From Ruminococcus sp. (GTDB taxonomy: Bacteria > Bacillota > Clostridia > Oscillospirales > Ruminococcaceae), in NCBI GenBank assembly GCA_017558505.1, contig JAFYUM010000039.1:48971-112970 (forward strand): a stretch of DNA of 64,000 nt. Reading direction: 5' to 3'. Position numbers and translations under genes: made by a program. Under the pieces are notes generated by a model. The model was given only the letters and a program-made list of their open reading frames with translations, made no database searches and was not told the DNA's origin. This document shows positions 49,770 through 58,909 of this stretch, piece after piece. Positions within the stretch are counted from its first letter, which is position 1, and every line of letters begins with the position of its first letter.

Positions 49770-51188
49770 TTACTTAGCCTCGATAGCAAGGTTATCACTT
49801 ACGTTGCTCTTGAAGTCAGCAATTGCCTGCTCCTTTGTCTTCTGACCAGATGAGTACTGACGAACCTGATCTCTCCAGAGGCTGTTGATCTTCTCATCGT
49901 AAGGTGTGAGGTTCTTACCGTTTGCATACTCGTTAGCAGGAACGAATACGTCGAACATATTCTGACCGCCGAGGAAGTCAACCTTACCGTCAGACTTAGC
50001 CATAACTACGCCTGAAGCAACACAGTCCTTTGTGGGTGAATCAGGATTGTATGTTCCGTTAGCCCACATGTACTGGAGACCTGTCTCAGATGTGTCAAGT
50101 GTGATCCACTCGATGATATCGCCAACAGCTTCCTTCTGATCGCTGTCCTTGTTAGCAAGGATCCATGTACCGCCCCAGAAGAAGCCAACTGTAGGCTCAC
50201 AAACAGCCCAGTCACCATATGTGCCTTCGCCTACAGTCTTACCACCGCAGTTGTCAGCCATTGTGTAGTTAATGAGCCAAGCAGGTCCGAAGTAACCGAA
50301 GATACCCTTTGCACCCTCGCCCTTCATATCAGCGAACCAAGCGTCGTTCCAGTCTTCTGTGTTGTTGTGATAGTCGTTGTCCATGAGCTTCTTGGAGAAG
50401 TCCATAAACTCTGCACGCTTATCATCAATAACGAGCTGATCGTCTACTACCCAACCAGATGTAGAGCTGTTCTCAACAGCGTGCCACATATCGCCGTCAC
50501 CGGAAACGATACCGTAGCCCTTAGCCTTGAGCTCCTCAGCAGCGTTGAAGAACTTATCCCAGCCGGGTCCGATCTTATCCTTGATTACGGAAGGATCATC
50601 TGTGCCGAATACGTCATTAGCGATTGAACGACGGTAGATGAAAGCACCGCCTGTAGCCTGGTAACCAAGACCAACAACCTTACCATCGGGATTTGTACCG
50701 ATATCAACTGTGTACTGTGCGATTTCAGCAGCAGAGATAGCGTTAGCTACGTCAATACCGAGATCCTCGTAAGGAGCAGCGTACTGTGAAGCCTCGCCCT
50801 GTGAATACTTGAGGATGAAAGCAGCCTCAGCAGCATAGAGATCGGGAGCGTCATCGCCGCCAGCGATAAGAGCCTGGTCAAGAGCAGGCTGGTAAGCACC
50901 GTCTGTTGTAGGAATAATTGTTTCCTTGATTTCGTACTTCTCGCCGAACTCAGGGTTGAGCTCAATGTACTTCTTTACCATGCCGGGAACTTCGTCTGTG
51001 AATGCCCAGATGTTGAGAGTCTCCTTCTTACCGGAACCGCTATCGTCCTTAGAAGCCTCAGAAGAAGCAGAATTTGTGTCTGTGTTTGCATCTGTGTTTG
51101 CATCTGTGTTTGCGTCGTCCTTAGGACCACATGATGTCATAGCAAGAAGCATAGACATAGCTGCGAGCATAGATAATACCTTTTTCAT
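49770..51188 (-). CDS. Sugar ABC transporter solute-binding lipoprotein
   Basis: 472 residues. Signal peptide and lipobox (LLAMTSC) anchor it to the membrane. An Asn/Thr/Asp/Ala linker repeats ANTD at least three times, encoded by a short tandem DNA repeat. The rest is a family 1 extracellular sugar-binding protein (ETLNIWAFTDEVPGMVKKYI at the start; WGGTWILANKDSDQ near the C-terminal half). Context suggests xylo-oligosaccharides. GGAGG lies eight bases before ATG 51188, so the five upstream codons are excluded. Gap to GH3 is 27 bases. Confidence 0.88.
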   Translation of the reverse strand: MKKVLSMLAAMSMLLAMTSCGPKDDANTDANTDANTDTNSASSEASKDDSGSGKKETLNIWAFTDEVPGMVKKYIELNPEFGEKYEIKETIIPTTDGAYQPALDQALIAGGDDAPDLYAAEAAFILKYSQGEASQYAAPYEDLGIDVANAISAAEIAQYTVDIGTNPDGKVVGLGYQATGGAFIYRRSIANDVFGTDDPSVIKDKIGPGWDKFFNAAEELKAKGYGIVSGDGDMWHAVENSSTSGWVVDDQLVIDDKRAEFMDFSKKLMDNDYHNNTEDWNDAWFADMKGEGAKGIFGYFGPAWLINYTMADNCGGKTVGEGTYGDWAVCEPTVGFFWGGTWILANKDSDQKEAVGDIIEWITLDTSETGLQYMWANGTYNPDSPTKDCVASGVVMAKSDGKVDFLGGQNMFDVFVPANEYANGKNLTPYDEKINSLWRDQVRQYSSGQKTKEQAIADFKSNVSDNLAIEAK

Positions 51189-51215
51189 AGAAAAAACCTC
51201 CATTAATACATTTTG

Positions 51216-53300
51216 TTATAATTTAATATCAACAGATACACACTTTGTATCTGTCAGATTCTCACTTAATGCGTCGGGCTGAGCTGTTCCTGCGTAGAGA
51301 GTGAATGTATCTCCACCGCTTACTCTTTCGCCCTCGCCGTTGATAGCTTCAAATGCACTTTCTGCAATTTTCAGCTCGATTGTTTGGGTTTCGCCCTTTG
51401 CAAGGGAAACTCTCTTGAATCCACAGAGACTGTAATTCAATACAGCATTTTCGCTGTAGCCTTTTATGTAAAGCTGAACCACATCTTCTGTATCATATTC
51501 ACCGCTGTTTGTAACGGTTACAGTTGCCGTACCGTCATTATATTCAATATCGGTACATTCAACCTTTGAGTATGTAAGTCCGTATCCGAAGGGGTAGAGA
51601 ATATTTTCATTACTCTCAACATATCGGTATGTACGGTTCTTCATACTGTAATCCTCGAAATCCGGAAGTCCCTCCGCATTCTTATAGAATGTTACAGGAA
51701 GCTTTCCTGACGGTGAAGTCTTTCCGAAGATTATGTCTGCCAGAGCTTTGCCGCCGCACTGACCCGGATACCACGCATGAATTTCTGCGTCGCAGTCTGC
51801 GTCAACATTTATTGCGCTTCCTGCCGCAGTTACAATAATAACGGGCTTTCCACGCTTCATAACAGCTTTTACAAGCTTTCTCTGTGCTTCCGGAAGATAA
51901 AGGTCATTTTTGTCTCCTGATGAGAACTCATTACCTGTATCGCCTTCTTCGCCTTCAATTGTAGCGTCAAGACCAAGACAAAGAATAACAACGTCTGAAT
52001 GGTCAGCAACAATTTCGGCTTCTGCTATACGGTCATCAGCCATGCCCAGATTCATACATCTGTCTTTGTAGAGGTGACAGCCCTGTGAGTACATCACTCT
52101 GCCCTCAAACTCGTCCTGTATGCCTTCAAGGAATGTTATGTATCTGTCAGCTGTGCCGTTGTAGTTACCCTCAAGGGCTGCACGGCTGTCGGCATTTGGA
52201 CCGATAACTCCTATTGTTTTGATTTTACTCTTATCAAGAGGAAGAATACCGTTATTTTTCAGCAGAACCATTGAACGCTTTGCACATTCAAGAGAAAGTG
52301 CCTTATTCTTTTCGCAGGCAACGATTTCATTGTCCAGCTTATCGAACTCGGTTTCCTCATCGAACATACCAAGACGAACTCTCGTTCTCATAAGCTTTAC
52401 GCAAGCCTTTCTGATGTCCTCCTCGGTTATAAGTCCCTCTTTCAGTGCAATAAGCAGGTGAATATAGGTGTTACCACAGTTAAGGTCACAACCTGTTTTC
52501 AATGCCAGAGCCGCTGATTCGGGAGCAGTTTTTGTTACCTTGTGATTGAGATGGAAGTCACGTATTGCCCAGCAGTCAGAAACGAAGTGTCCGTCAAAGC
52601 CCCATTCTTCAAGCTTTTTCATAAGCTCGGTGCTTGCACATGCAGGCTCTCCGTTGACTCTGTTATATGCTCCCATTACGCTTTCCACTTTAGCTTCTTT
52701 TACAAGAGCTTCAAAAGCGGGAAGATAGGTTTCAGCCATGTCCTTTTTGTTTGCCACTGCGTCAAATTCATGACGACAAGCCTCAGGACCGCTGTGAACC
52801 GCAAAATGCTTTGCACAAGCCGCAGTTTTAAGAACTTTTCCGTCGCCCTGAAGTCCTTTTGTGAAAGCAACTCCAAGTCTTGCTGTAAGGTAAGGATCTT
52901 CGCCATAGGTTTCCTGTCCTCTGCCCCAGCGTGGATCACGGAATATATTGATATTGGGTGACCAGAGGGTAAGTCCCTTGTAAATATCCCTGTCGCCATG
53001 AGCCGAATACTCATTGTATTTTGCTCTTGCTTCGTCGGAAATAACGTCTGCTGCCTTTTTCAGAAGTTCTTCATCGAACATTGCCGCAAGACCTATAGCC
53101 TGTGGGAACATCGTTGCGACTCCCGCTCTTGCTACACCGTGCAAGCCCTCGCTCCACCAGTTGTATGCAGGAATATCAAGACTTTCCACCGAAGGGGCGT
53201 CATATTTAAGCTGTGACGCAGCCTCTGTTACAGTAAATCTGCTGACTATGTCCTCTGCTCTCTCCTGTGCGGTTAATGCTTCGTTTTTATATTTCTCCAC
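51216..53300 (-). CDS. GH3 beta-xylosidase/beta-glucosidase
   Basis: 694 residues, no signal peptide, so cytoplasmic. The N-terminal (beta/alpha)8 domain has YNWWSEGLHGVAR, DPRWGRGQETYGEDP, KHFAVHS and GFDGHFVSDCWAI with the nucleophile Asp at about 242. The alpha/beta sandwich follows (VVILCLGLD...E), and a fibronectin-III-like end (DVVQLYIKG) closes the protein. The motif WW.EglHGva is usual for beta-xylosidases of this family. With a sugar importer and xylA next to it, cleavage of imported xylo-oligosaccharides to xylose is the most likely job; a glucosidase side activity cannot be excluded. Confidence 0.88.
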   Translation of the reverse strand: MEKYKNEALTAQERAEDIVSRFTVTEAASQLKYDAPSVESLDIPAYNWWSEGLHGVARAGVATMFPQAIGLAAMFDEELLKKAADVISDEARAKYNEYSAHGDRDIYKGLTLWSPNINIFRDPRWGRGQETYGEDPYLTARLGVAFTKGLQGDGKVLKTAACAKHFAVHSGPEACRHEFDAVANKKDMAETYLPAFEALVKEAKVESVMGAYNRVNGEPACASTELMKKLEEWGFDGHFVSDCWAIRDFHLNHKVTKTAPESAALALKTGCDLNCGNTYIHLLIALKEGLITEEDIRKACVKLMRTRVRLGMFDEETEFDKLDNEIVACEKNKALSLECAKRSMVLLKNNGILPLDKSKIKTIGVIGPNADSRAALEGNYNGTADRYITFLEGIQDEFEGRVMYSQGCHLYKDRCMNLGMADDRIAEAEIVADHSDVVILCLGLDATIEGEEGDTGNEFSSGDKNDLYLPEAQRKLVKAVMKRGKPVIIVTAAGSAINVDADCDAEIHAWYPGQCGGKALADIIFGKTSPSGKLPVTFYKNAEGLPDFEDYSMKNRTYRYVESNENILYPFGYGLTYSKVECTDIEYNDGTATVTVTNSGEYDTEDVVQLYIKGYSENAVLNYSLCGFKRVSLAKGETQTIELKIAESAFEAINGEGERVSGGDTFTLYAGTAQPDALSENLTDTKCVSVDIKL

Positions 53301-53322
53301 TCTAACCGTCCTTTCTTTCGGA

Positions 53323-54180
53323 TTAATTCAAATCCTTATTTTTTATAATTGCCCATTTTTCACGGATCACCGCCGACTCACCAGGAGCGTAATTTTTCAG
53401 CTCGCCGAGAAGCTCGCATTCAAGAAACAGATGATTTGTATATGTTTCAAAATTGCAGGCAAAATCGGGGTATTCCATTTTACGGTAATTATCAAAGCTC
53501 ATTCTGAAAATATGCTCGCCCTTACGATATTCAATGAAACCGTCTGTCACATTGAAGCCAGCCTTGAAGGCTTTCTTGTTCTGTGGATCCTGACGGAGAA
53601 CAGCATATTCATTTGTAAGGTCAAATCTTTCATCCTTTATATCGGCATAGCTCCACAGAGCCATTGTCCTGTTAGGGAGAAAACCGTTGTTGTCCTTACA
53701 TAAAGGTATATATTCTGTACCGCCTGCTGCAAGTCCTGTTATTGACCATGGAGCAAAATATGCAGGCTTCGAGGAACAATTCTCAATTTTATTGAGAATA
53801 TCAACAGTGTTGTCATCATTCATGGTAATTTCCATGCTGATCTGCTTACCAAATATTGTTACAGGCGCGATAAGTGTAAGCTTGTTGTTGCAAAAATTGT
53901 AAACAACACCTGAATTATCTGGCAGATAGGTTTCCGGCATTATTTCTGGAGCAGTCCATACTCTGTGTCCGCCGTAAGCGTACCACACGCCGTATCCACG
54001 GTTGATTTCATAGAAATTACGATCATTATCTTCGAAAAGCATATTGCTTCCGTCGACAGCGCCGAACCATACGATTCTCGGCCCTGCGTCGGCTGTAGCG
54101 ATAAGCTTGATTCTGCCATTTTCAAGGCAGACGCAATTTCCGAAAGTTCCGTAATTTATCTCCGAAAATTTTACCGCCAT
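53323..54180 (-). CDS. DUF4380-like beta-sandwich protein in the xylan operon
   Basis: 285 residues without signal peptide. It resembles DUF4380 proteins, related in fold to galactose mutarotase: GRIKLIATADAGPRIVWFGA near the start, YGGHRVWTAPE at about 70, and FAPWSITGLAAGG in the middle. The His in GGHRVW corresponds to the catalytic region of mutarotases, but the family has no proven activity. As the first gene of the uptake operon it could equilibrate anomers of xylose or xylo-oligosaccharides before xylose isomerase. This is inference. Its start codon follows GTGAAAAG, a weak site. Confidence 0.7.
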   Translation of the reverse strand: MAVKFSEINYGTFGNCVCLENGRIKLIATADAGPRIVWFGAVDGSNMLFEDNDRNFYEINRGYGVWYAYGGHRVWTAPEIMPETYLPDNSGVVYNFCNNKLTLIAPVTIFGKQISMEITMNDDNTVDILNKIENCSSKPAYFAPWSITGLAAGGTEYIPLCKDNNGFLPNRTMALWSYADIKDERFDLTNEYAVLRQDPQNKKAFKAGFNVTDGFIEYRKGEHIFRMSFDNYRKMEYPDFACNFETYTNHLFLECELLGELKNYAPGESAVIREKWAIIKNKDLN

Positions 54181-54237
54181 CTTTTCACCTACTCTTACGC
54201 AGTTTCTATCCCTGCGCCTTTTCTATCTTATGAATTA

Positions 54238-54280
54238 ATTATATATCTTTTTTACTCATGTCACTAATCAAAAATTGCGG
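54238..54280 (-). promoter_or_regulatory. Promoter and activator-type site of the xylo-oligosaccharide operon
   Basis: On the minus strand CCGCAAT (54280-54274), TTT, TGATTAGT (54270-54263), 19 bases, TATAAT (54243-54238). No good -35 hexamer exists: at 17-18 bases the sequence is TAGTGA/TTAGTG, inside the motif. The identical motif with the identical 19-base distance lies before xylA. Weak -35 and overlapping site suggest activation by the AraC regulator next door. Confidence 0.75.
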
Positions 54281-54328
54281 TACTCTGTTCATCAATTGCT
54301 GAATTTACACAAATTATTCAAACAGTAT

Positions 54329-54357
54329 TTACAAATTATATCATTTTGGTGTATAAT
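54329..54357 (+). promoter_or_regulatory. Promoter for the AraC-type regulator
   Basis: TTACAA at 54329-54334, 17-bp spacer, TATAAT at 54352-54357. It is divergent from the operon promoter; the activator-type motif lies 49 bp upstream of this -35. Confidence 0.65.
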
Positions 54358-54448
54358 AAGAGCGTAAGAGTAAAAGAAAACTTCGATGGTATGGGAGTTT
54401 TCGTCAAAATCACAAATATTACAAATCAGAAAAGCGAGGTGGCGTTAT

Positions 54449-55318
54449 ATGATTAAGAATCTCACGGGAGTTTACGAAACTGTGGAATATGAAAACAAAC
54501 GTGTGGTTATGCTGCACGATAATGTTGAAACCGAAGCCTATCCCGTTCATTGGCATAATGCGGTTGAAATTATCATACCGCTTACCAATGATTTTACCGT
54601 AGTTTCGGGCGATAAGGAGTATGTCCTCAAGGAAAAGGAAATCCTGATAATTCCTCCCGGAGAGCTTCATTCCATGCCTGCAAGAGAGGGCAGAAGAATC
54701 TTCTTTCAATGCGATAATACGCAGCTTGGCGGTAATGCGATACTGGATTCGCTTCTGCCGGTTTTCAGCTCGTCGGTATACATAACTCCTGAACCCGACA
54801 AGGAGTTATACCTCATTGCGCGCAAGGGAATACTTGATATCTATTCCGATTATTATTCAAAATCTCCCGTGGCAGATGCCCGTATTTATATGAATCTGCT
54901 TAGTATACTGACGGCGGTCCGTGAATCGCAGCTGCGCCAGTCGGGCGGTGGTGAGGAAAATGACAATATAAGCTCGGACGACAGCGCTAAGCTGAAATAT
55001 GTCATGAACTACATCAACCATAATTTCACGGAGGAGCTTTCTCTTGATACTCTTGCGGAAATTGCAGGTTACAGCAAATTCCACTTCTCACGCCTTTTTA
55101 AAAAGTATAATAATATGTCATGTGTTCAGTATATCAGCTGCAAACGTATAAAAATGGCAGAGCAGCTTTTGTGTGATCCGAATATTTCCATAACAGAAAT
55201 TGCTATGCGTTCGGGATTTCTCAGCCTTACAACTTTCAACAGAATATTCAAGGCGCATAAGAATTGTACCCCTTCGGAGTTTCGCAGGCTGTACAAAACG
55301 TCTGATAATTCGGATTAA
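54449..55318 (+). CDS. AraC-family regulator with cupin sensor (candidate xylan-utilisation activator)
   Basis: 289 residues. Residues about 30-95 are an AraC cupin (YPVHWHNAVEIII, then LIIPPGELHSM). The last 100 carry the double HTH: LDTLAEIAGYSKFHFSRLFK and ITEIAMRSGFLSLTTFNRIF, ending in CTPSEFRRLY. It probably binds xylose or a xylo-oligosaccharide and activates the operon to its left and xylA to its right, both of which share the CCGCAAT-N3-TGATTAGT site. ATG 54449 follows GCGAGGTGG; the 21 upstream codons are not translated from a recognisable site. Confidence 0.88.
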   Translation: MIKNLTGVYETVEYENKRVVMLHDNVETEAYPVHWHNAVEIIIPLTNDFTVVSGDKEYVLKEKEILIIPPGELHSMPAREGRRIFFQCDNTQLGGNAILDSLLPVFSSSVYITPEPDKELYLIARKGILDIYSDYYSKSPVADARIYMNLLSILTAVRESQLRQSGGGEENDNISSDDSAKLKYVMNYINHNFTEELSLDTLAEIAGYSKFHFSRLFKKYNNMSCVQYISCKRIKMAEQLLCDPNISITEIAMRSGFLSLTTFNRIFKAHKNCTPSEFRRLYKTSDNSD

Positions 55319-55400
55319 TCCCTGTAATACGTCGTTTTGGGGTATCTGCACATATTGTTTTGCACTTTTTTAAACAAGTTAGCAAATTTTGTTTTTAAGA

Positions 55401-55443
55401 CCGCAATAAATGATTAGTCGTTTTTTACAGAAAGAGTTATAAT
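55401..55443 (+). promoter_or_regulatory. Promoter and activator-type site of xylA
   Basis: CCGCAAT (55401-55407), AAA, TGATTAGT (55411-55418), 19 bases, TATAAT (55438-55443). Same motif and spacing as the uptake operon. Confidence 0.75.
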
Positions 55444-55458
55444 CTAATTAATGAATTT

Positions 55459-55551
55459 GTTCCCTCATCAGCACAGGGAACTCATGAAAATCAAGTTTTT
55501 TAAGGGAAAGCGGTGACGGCGAAAGCCGCTTCCCTGCATATTTTTTATTTT
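55459..55551 (+). promoter_or_regulatory. xylA leader with competing hairpins (possible attenuator)
   Basis: First hairpin: GTTCCCT (55459-55465)/AGGGAAC (55475-55481). Second: GGGAAAGCGG (55504-55513)/CCGCTTCCC (55526-55534), one bulge, followed six bases later by a T-rich tract (55541-55552). The AGGGAA of either hairpin can pair with the TTCCCT of the other, so the structures exclude each other. GGAAAGCGGTGACG (55505-55518) is also close to a CcpA (cre) site, TGNAANCGNTNNCA, with only the outermost bases wrong. Confidence 0.5.
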
Positions 55552-55571
55552 TATTAACGGAGGTTATTGAA

Positions 55572-56897
55572 ATGAGCGAATTTTTCAGCAATATAGGTAA
55601 AATCCCTTACGAGGGCAAGGATAGTACAAATCCTCTTGCATTCAAATACTACAATCCCGATGAGGTTATCGGCGGAAAGACAATGAAGGAGCAGCTCAAG
55701 TTTGCTCTCTCATGGTGGCACACAATGGGCGGCGACGGAACAGATATGTTCGGCTGCGGTACAACAGATAAGACATGGGGCGAGACAGAGCCTGCTGCAC
55801 GTGCAAAGGCAAAGGTAGACGCTGCTTTCGAAATTATGGATAAGCTTTCTATCGACTACTTCTGTTTCCATGACCGTGACCTCTCTCCTGAGTACGGCTC
55901 ACTTGCAGAGACAAATGCAGAATTTGACAAGGTTGTTGATTACGTTGCTGAAAAAATGGCAGCTGATCCTTCCAAGAAGCTCCTCTGGGGCACAGCAAAG
56001 TGCTTCGATCATCCACGTTTTATGCACGGTGCAGGTACATCTCCTTCTGCAGACGTTTTCGCATATGCTGCTGCACAGATTAAGAAGGCTATCGACGCTA
56101 CAGTAAAGCTCGGTGGTAACGGTTATGTATTCTGGGGCGGACGTGAAGGTTATGAAACTCTCCTCAACACAAATATGGGACTTGAGCTTGACAATATGGC
56201 TCGTCTTATGAAAATGGCTGTTGAGTATGCTCGTTCTATCGGTTACACAGGCGATTTCTACATTGAGCCCAAGCCCAAGGAGCCTACAAAGCACCAGTAT
56301 GATTTTGATACAGCTACTGTTCTCGGATTCCTCCGCAAGTACGGTCTTGACAAGGATTTCAAGATGAACATCGAGGCTAACCATGCTACACTTGCACAGC
56401 ACACATTCCAGCACGAGCTCCGTGTTGCTCGTGAGAACGGTGCATTCGGCTCTATCGACGCTAACCAGGGCGATACACTCCTTGGTTGGGATACAGACCA
56501 GTTCCCCACAAACGTATATGAAGCTGCTCTTTGTATGTACGAAGTACTCAAGGCAGGCGGTTTCACAAACGGAGGTCTTAACTTCGATTCAAAGGCAAGA
56601 CGCGGAAGTTTCACACCTGAAGACATCTTCCACAGCTATATTGCTGGTATGGATACATTTGCTCTCGGTCTGAGAATTGCTGACAAGCTTATTTCTGATG
56701 GACGTATTGACAAGTTCATTGATGATCGTTATGCTTCATGGACAACAGGTATCGGTAAGGATATCATCGACGGTAAGGTTAACCTTGCTGACCTTGAAAA
56801 GTACGCTCTTGAAAAGGGCGAGGTTACTGAGTCCCTCTCCAGCGGCAGACAGGAAATGCTTGAGGCTGTTCTGAACAACATTATGTTCAACCTTTAA
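55572..56897 (+). CDS. xylA: Xylose isomerase
   Basis: 441 residues, the length of the class II (Thermotoga/Clostridium type) enzymes. Visible signatures: [52 protein letters not shown] with the catalytic His and Asp, [11 protein letters not shown] with the Glu/Gly of the metal site, [17 protein letters not shown] and [17 protein letters not shown]. It converts D-xylose to D-xylulose in the cytoplasm. Codon use is strongly biased, as for a highly expressed gene. CGGAGG precedes the ATG. Upstream lie an activator-type site and a structured leader. No xylulokinase is in the window. Confidence 0.96.
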   Translation: MSEFFSNIGKIPYEGKDSTNPLAFKYYNPDEVIGGKTMKEQLKFALSWWHTMGGDGTDMFGCGTTDKTWGETEPAARAKAKVDAAFEIMDKLSIDYFCFHDRDLSPEYGSLAETNAEFDKVVDYVAEKMAADPSKKLLWGTAKCFDHPRFMHGAGTSPSADVFAYAAAQIKKAIDATVKLGGNGYVFWGGREGYETLLNTNMGLELDNMARLMKMAVEYARSIGYTGDFYIEPKPKEPTKHQYDFDTATVLGFLRKYGLDKDFKMNIEANHATLAQHTFQHELRVARENGAFGSIDANQGDTLLGWDTDQFPTNVYEAALCMYEVLKAGGFTNGGLNFDSKARRGSFTPEDIFHSYIAGMDTFALGLRIADKLISDGRIDKFIDDRYASWTTGIGKDIIDGKVNLADLEKYALEKGEVTESLSSGRQEMLEAVLNNIMFNL

Positions 56898-56976
56898 TTT
56901 AAAAACTACAATCATCTGATTGTTAATTTACCCTCTCTATTATTGAATTTTTTACTATCCCTTCTTAAATATGAAG

Positions 56977-57012
56977 TCTCCCCCGTTTGTTGGTTAGCGG
57001 GGGAGATTTGTT
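56977..57012 (+). terminator. Terminator after xylA
   Basis: TCTCCCCCG (56977-56985) pairs with CGGGGGAGA (56998-57006), then TTTGTTTTT. Confidence 0.85.
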
Positions 57013-57126
57013 TTTACGTCCGGGAATCTTTTTTTATTTTACCTGAATTTTACATTACCTCTGTTTCAGATTTTACATTTGTATGATATGATAATATTGT
57101 TAAAAAGCAATATTGGAGGAAAATGT

Positions 57127-58878
57127 ATGGATATTTTTGACGCTTTAACCCTTATCGGCGGCCTGTGCCTATTCCTGTTCGGCATGAACATTATGGGCGA
57201 ATCTCTTGAAAGAAGTGCAGGCAGTAAGCTTGAAACCATGATTGCAAAGCTTACTACAGGAAAACTTACAGGATTTCTCACTGGTCTTGGTGTAACCGCA
57301 ATTATTCAGAGTTCATCGGCTACCACTGTTATGGTTGTAGGTTTTGTAAACTCTGGACTTATGAGCCTTAAACAGGCAATTCATGTTATTATGGGTGCAA
57401 ACGTAGGAACTACTGTTACCGCATGGATTTTAAGCCTTGGCGGTATTTCAGGAGATAACATTGTCTTACAGCTTCTGAAACCTACTTCATTCACCCCTGT
57501 CTTCGCCCTTATCGGTATCGGCTTATATATGTTTACAAAGAGTGCAAAGAAAAAAGATATCGGAATGATTCTTCTTGGCTTTGCAACACTTATGTTCGGT
57601 ATGGACACAATGACAGACGCTGTATCGGGACTTAAGGACGTTCCCGAATTCCAGCAGTTATTCATTATGTTCAAAAATCCTGTTCTCGGCGTTCTTGCAG
57701 GCGCAATTCTTACAGGTATTATCCAGTCAAGCTCCGCATCTGTCGGCATATTACAGGCTCTCGCCGCTACAGGAGCAGTTTCCTACGGTGCTGCTATACC
57801 GATTATTATGGGACAGAACATCGGCACCTGCGTTACAGCACTTCTCTCCTCTGTGGGAACAAGCAAAAATGCGCGCCGTGCCGCCCTTGTACACCTCTCA
57901 TTCAATATATTAGGTACTGTCATCTGGCTTTCCGTATTCTCGATTGTAAATCTGGTAATTTCGCCTGCTATTTTCGATGAGTCGGCTACACTTGCAGGTA
58001 TTGCCGTCTGTCATTCTGCATTCAATATAGCTTGTACAATTATTCTTCTGCCTATGTCAGGACTTCTTGAAAAGCTTGCATACAAGCTTATTCCTGATAC
58101 TGATACAGAAGAAAAAACAGCCGTTCTTGACGAAAGACTTCTTGCAACACCTGCAATTGCTCTTGAATGTGCATACAATCTCACACAGGAAATGGCTGAA
58201 ATTGCTTCAAATGCCCTTAAATCAAGTATATCCTGTCTTGCTTCTTATGATAAGGAAACGGCGGCTTCTATCCGTACAGCCGAAGATGAAACAGACCACA
58301 TGGAAGATATTATCGGAACATATCTTGTAAAGCTCAGCACACATCAGCTCAACGAAACGGAGGGTGCAACGGCTTCAATGCTTCTTAAAGCTATAGGAGA
58401 TTTTGAACGTATCAGCGATCATGCTGTAAATATACTGAAGTCAGCCGAGGAAATGCGTGACAAGGGGATAACCTTCACTCCCGAAGCACAGATTGAAATG
58501 AACTCACTTTCACTTGCCGTATCCGAAATCGTTGAGCTTTCATATACTGCTTTCAGAAAATCCGATACAGAGCAGGCAATGCGTGTCGAGCCACTTGAGC
58601 AGGTAATCGACAGAATGAAGGAACTGCTCCGCACAAGACACATTGAGCGTTTACGCGTAGGCGGATGCGGTATTGAAGCCGGCTTTGTATGGAATGACCT
58701 TATCACAAATATGGAGCGAGTTTCCGACCATTGCTCCAATATTGCAGGCTGTGTAATAGACGTAAAACAGCAGAATATGAATATTCATGAATCGCTGAAA
58801 CAGCTCCGCACTGACAATGATATCTACAGAAAACAATTTGAAGAATATACCTCTAAATACATCTCATTTGTGAGATAA
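57127..58878 (+). CDS. Na+/phosphate cotransporter with PhoU-like domain
   Basis: 583 residues. Two NptA-type repeats: GVTAIIQSSSATTVMVVGFV and AILTGIIQSSSASVGIL, each in a group of four to five helices. The C-terminal 220 residues are soluble and resemble PhoU (repeated E.E.DHMED and ERISDHA.NI helices). It imports phosphate with sodium. ATG 57127 follows GGAGG at seven bases; the 16 upstream codons from 57079 contain this ribosome binding site and are not part of the protein. Alone in its transcript. Confidence 0.9.
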   Translation: MDIFDALTLIGGLCLFLFGMNIMGESLERSAGSKLETMIAKLTTGKLTGFLTGLGVTAIIQSSSATTVMVVGFVNSGLMSLKQAIHVIMGANVGTTVTAWILSLGGISGDNIVLQLLKPTSFTPVFALIGIGLYMFTKSAKKKDIGMILLGFATLMFGMDTMTDAVSGLKDVPEFQQLFIMFKNPVLGVLAGAILTGIIQSSSASVGILQALAATGAVSYGAAIPIIMGQNIGTCVTALLSSVGTSKNARRAALVHLSFNILGTVIWLSVFSIVNLVISPAIFDESATLAGIAVCHSAFNIACTIILLPMSGLLEKLAYKLIPDTDTEEKTAVLDERLLATPAIALECAYNLTQEMAEIASNALKSSISCLASYDKETAASIRTAEDETDHMEDIIGTYLVKLSTHQLNETEGATASMLLKAIGDFERISDHAVNILKSAEEMRDKGITFTPEAQIEMNSLSLAVSEIVELSYTAFRKSDTEQAMRVEPLEQVIDRMKELLRTRHIERLRVGGCGIEAGFVWNDLITNMERVSDHCSNIAGCVIDVKQQNMNIHESLKQLRTDNDIYRKQFEEYTSKYISFVR

Positions 58879-58883
58879 CAGAA

Positions 58884-58908
58884 ATCCCCCGAAAATCGGG
58901 GGATTTTT
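58884..58908. terminator. Terminator between the Na/Pi and SdpI-like genes
   Basis: ATCCCCCGA/TCGGGGGAT (58884-58892/58896-58904) with a three-base loop; TTTTT follows on the plus strand. Confidence 0.8.
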
Positions 58909-58909
58909 G

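Noticed and set aside
47824..53300. Search for the ATPase of the sugar ABC transporter in the operon
   Set aside because: No Walker A/ABC signature occurs between 47.8 and 54.2 kb; a shared ATPase elsewhere in the genome is assumed.
54181..54375. The 11-mer GCGTAAGAGTA in both divergent leaders (minus strand near 54190, plus strand near 54362)
   Set aside because: Positions relative to the two promoters differ and no palindrome is formed; too short to claim as a site.
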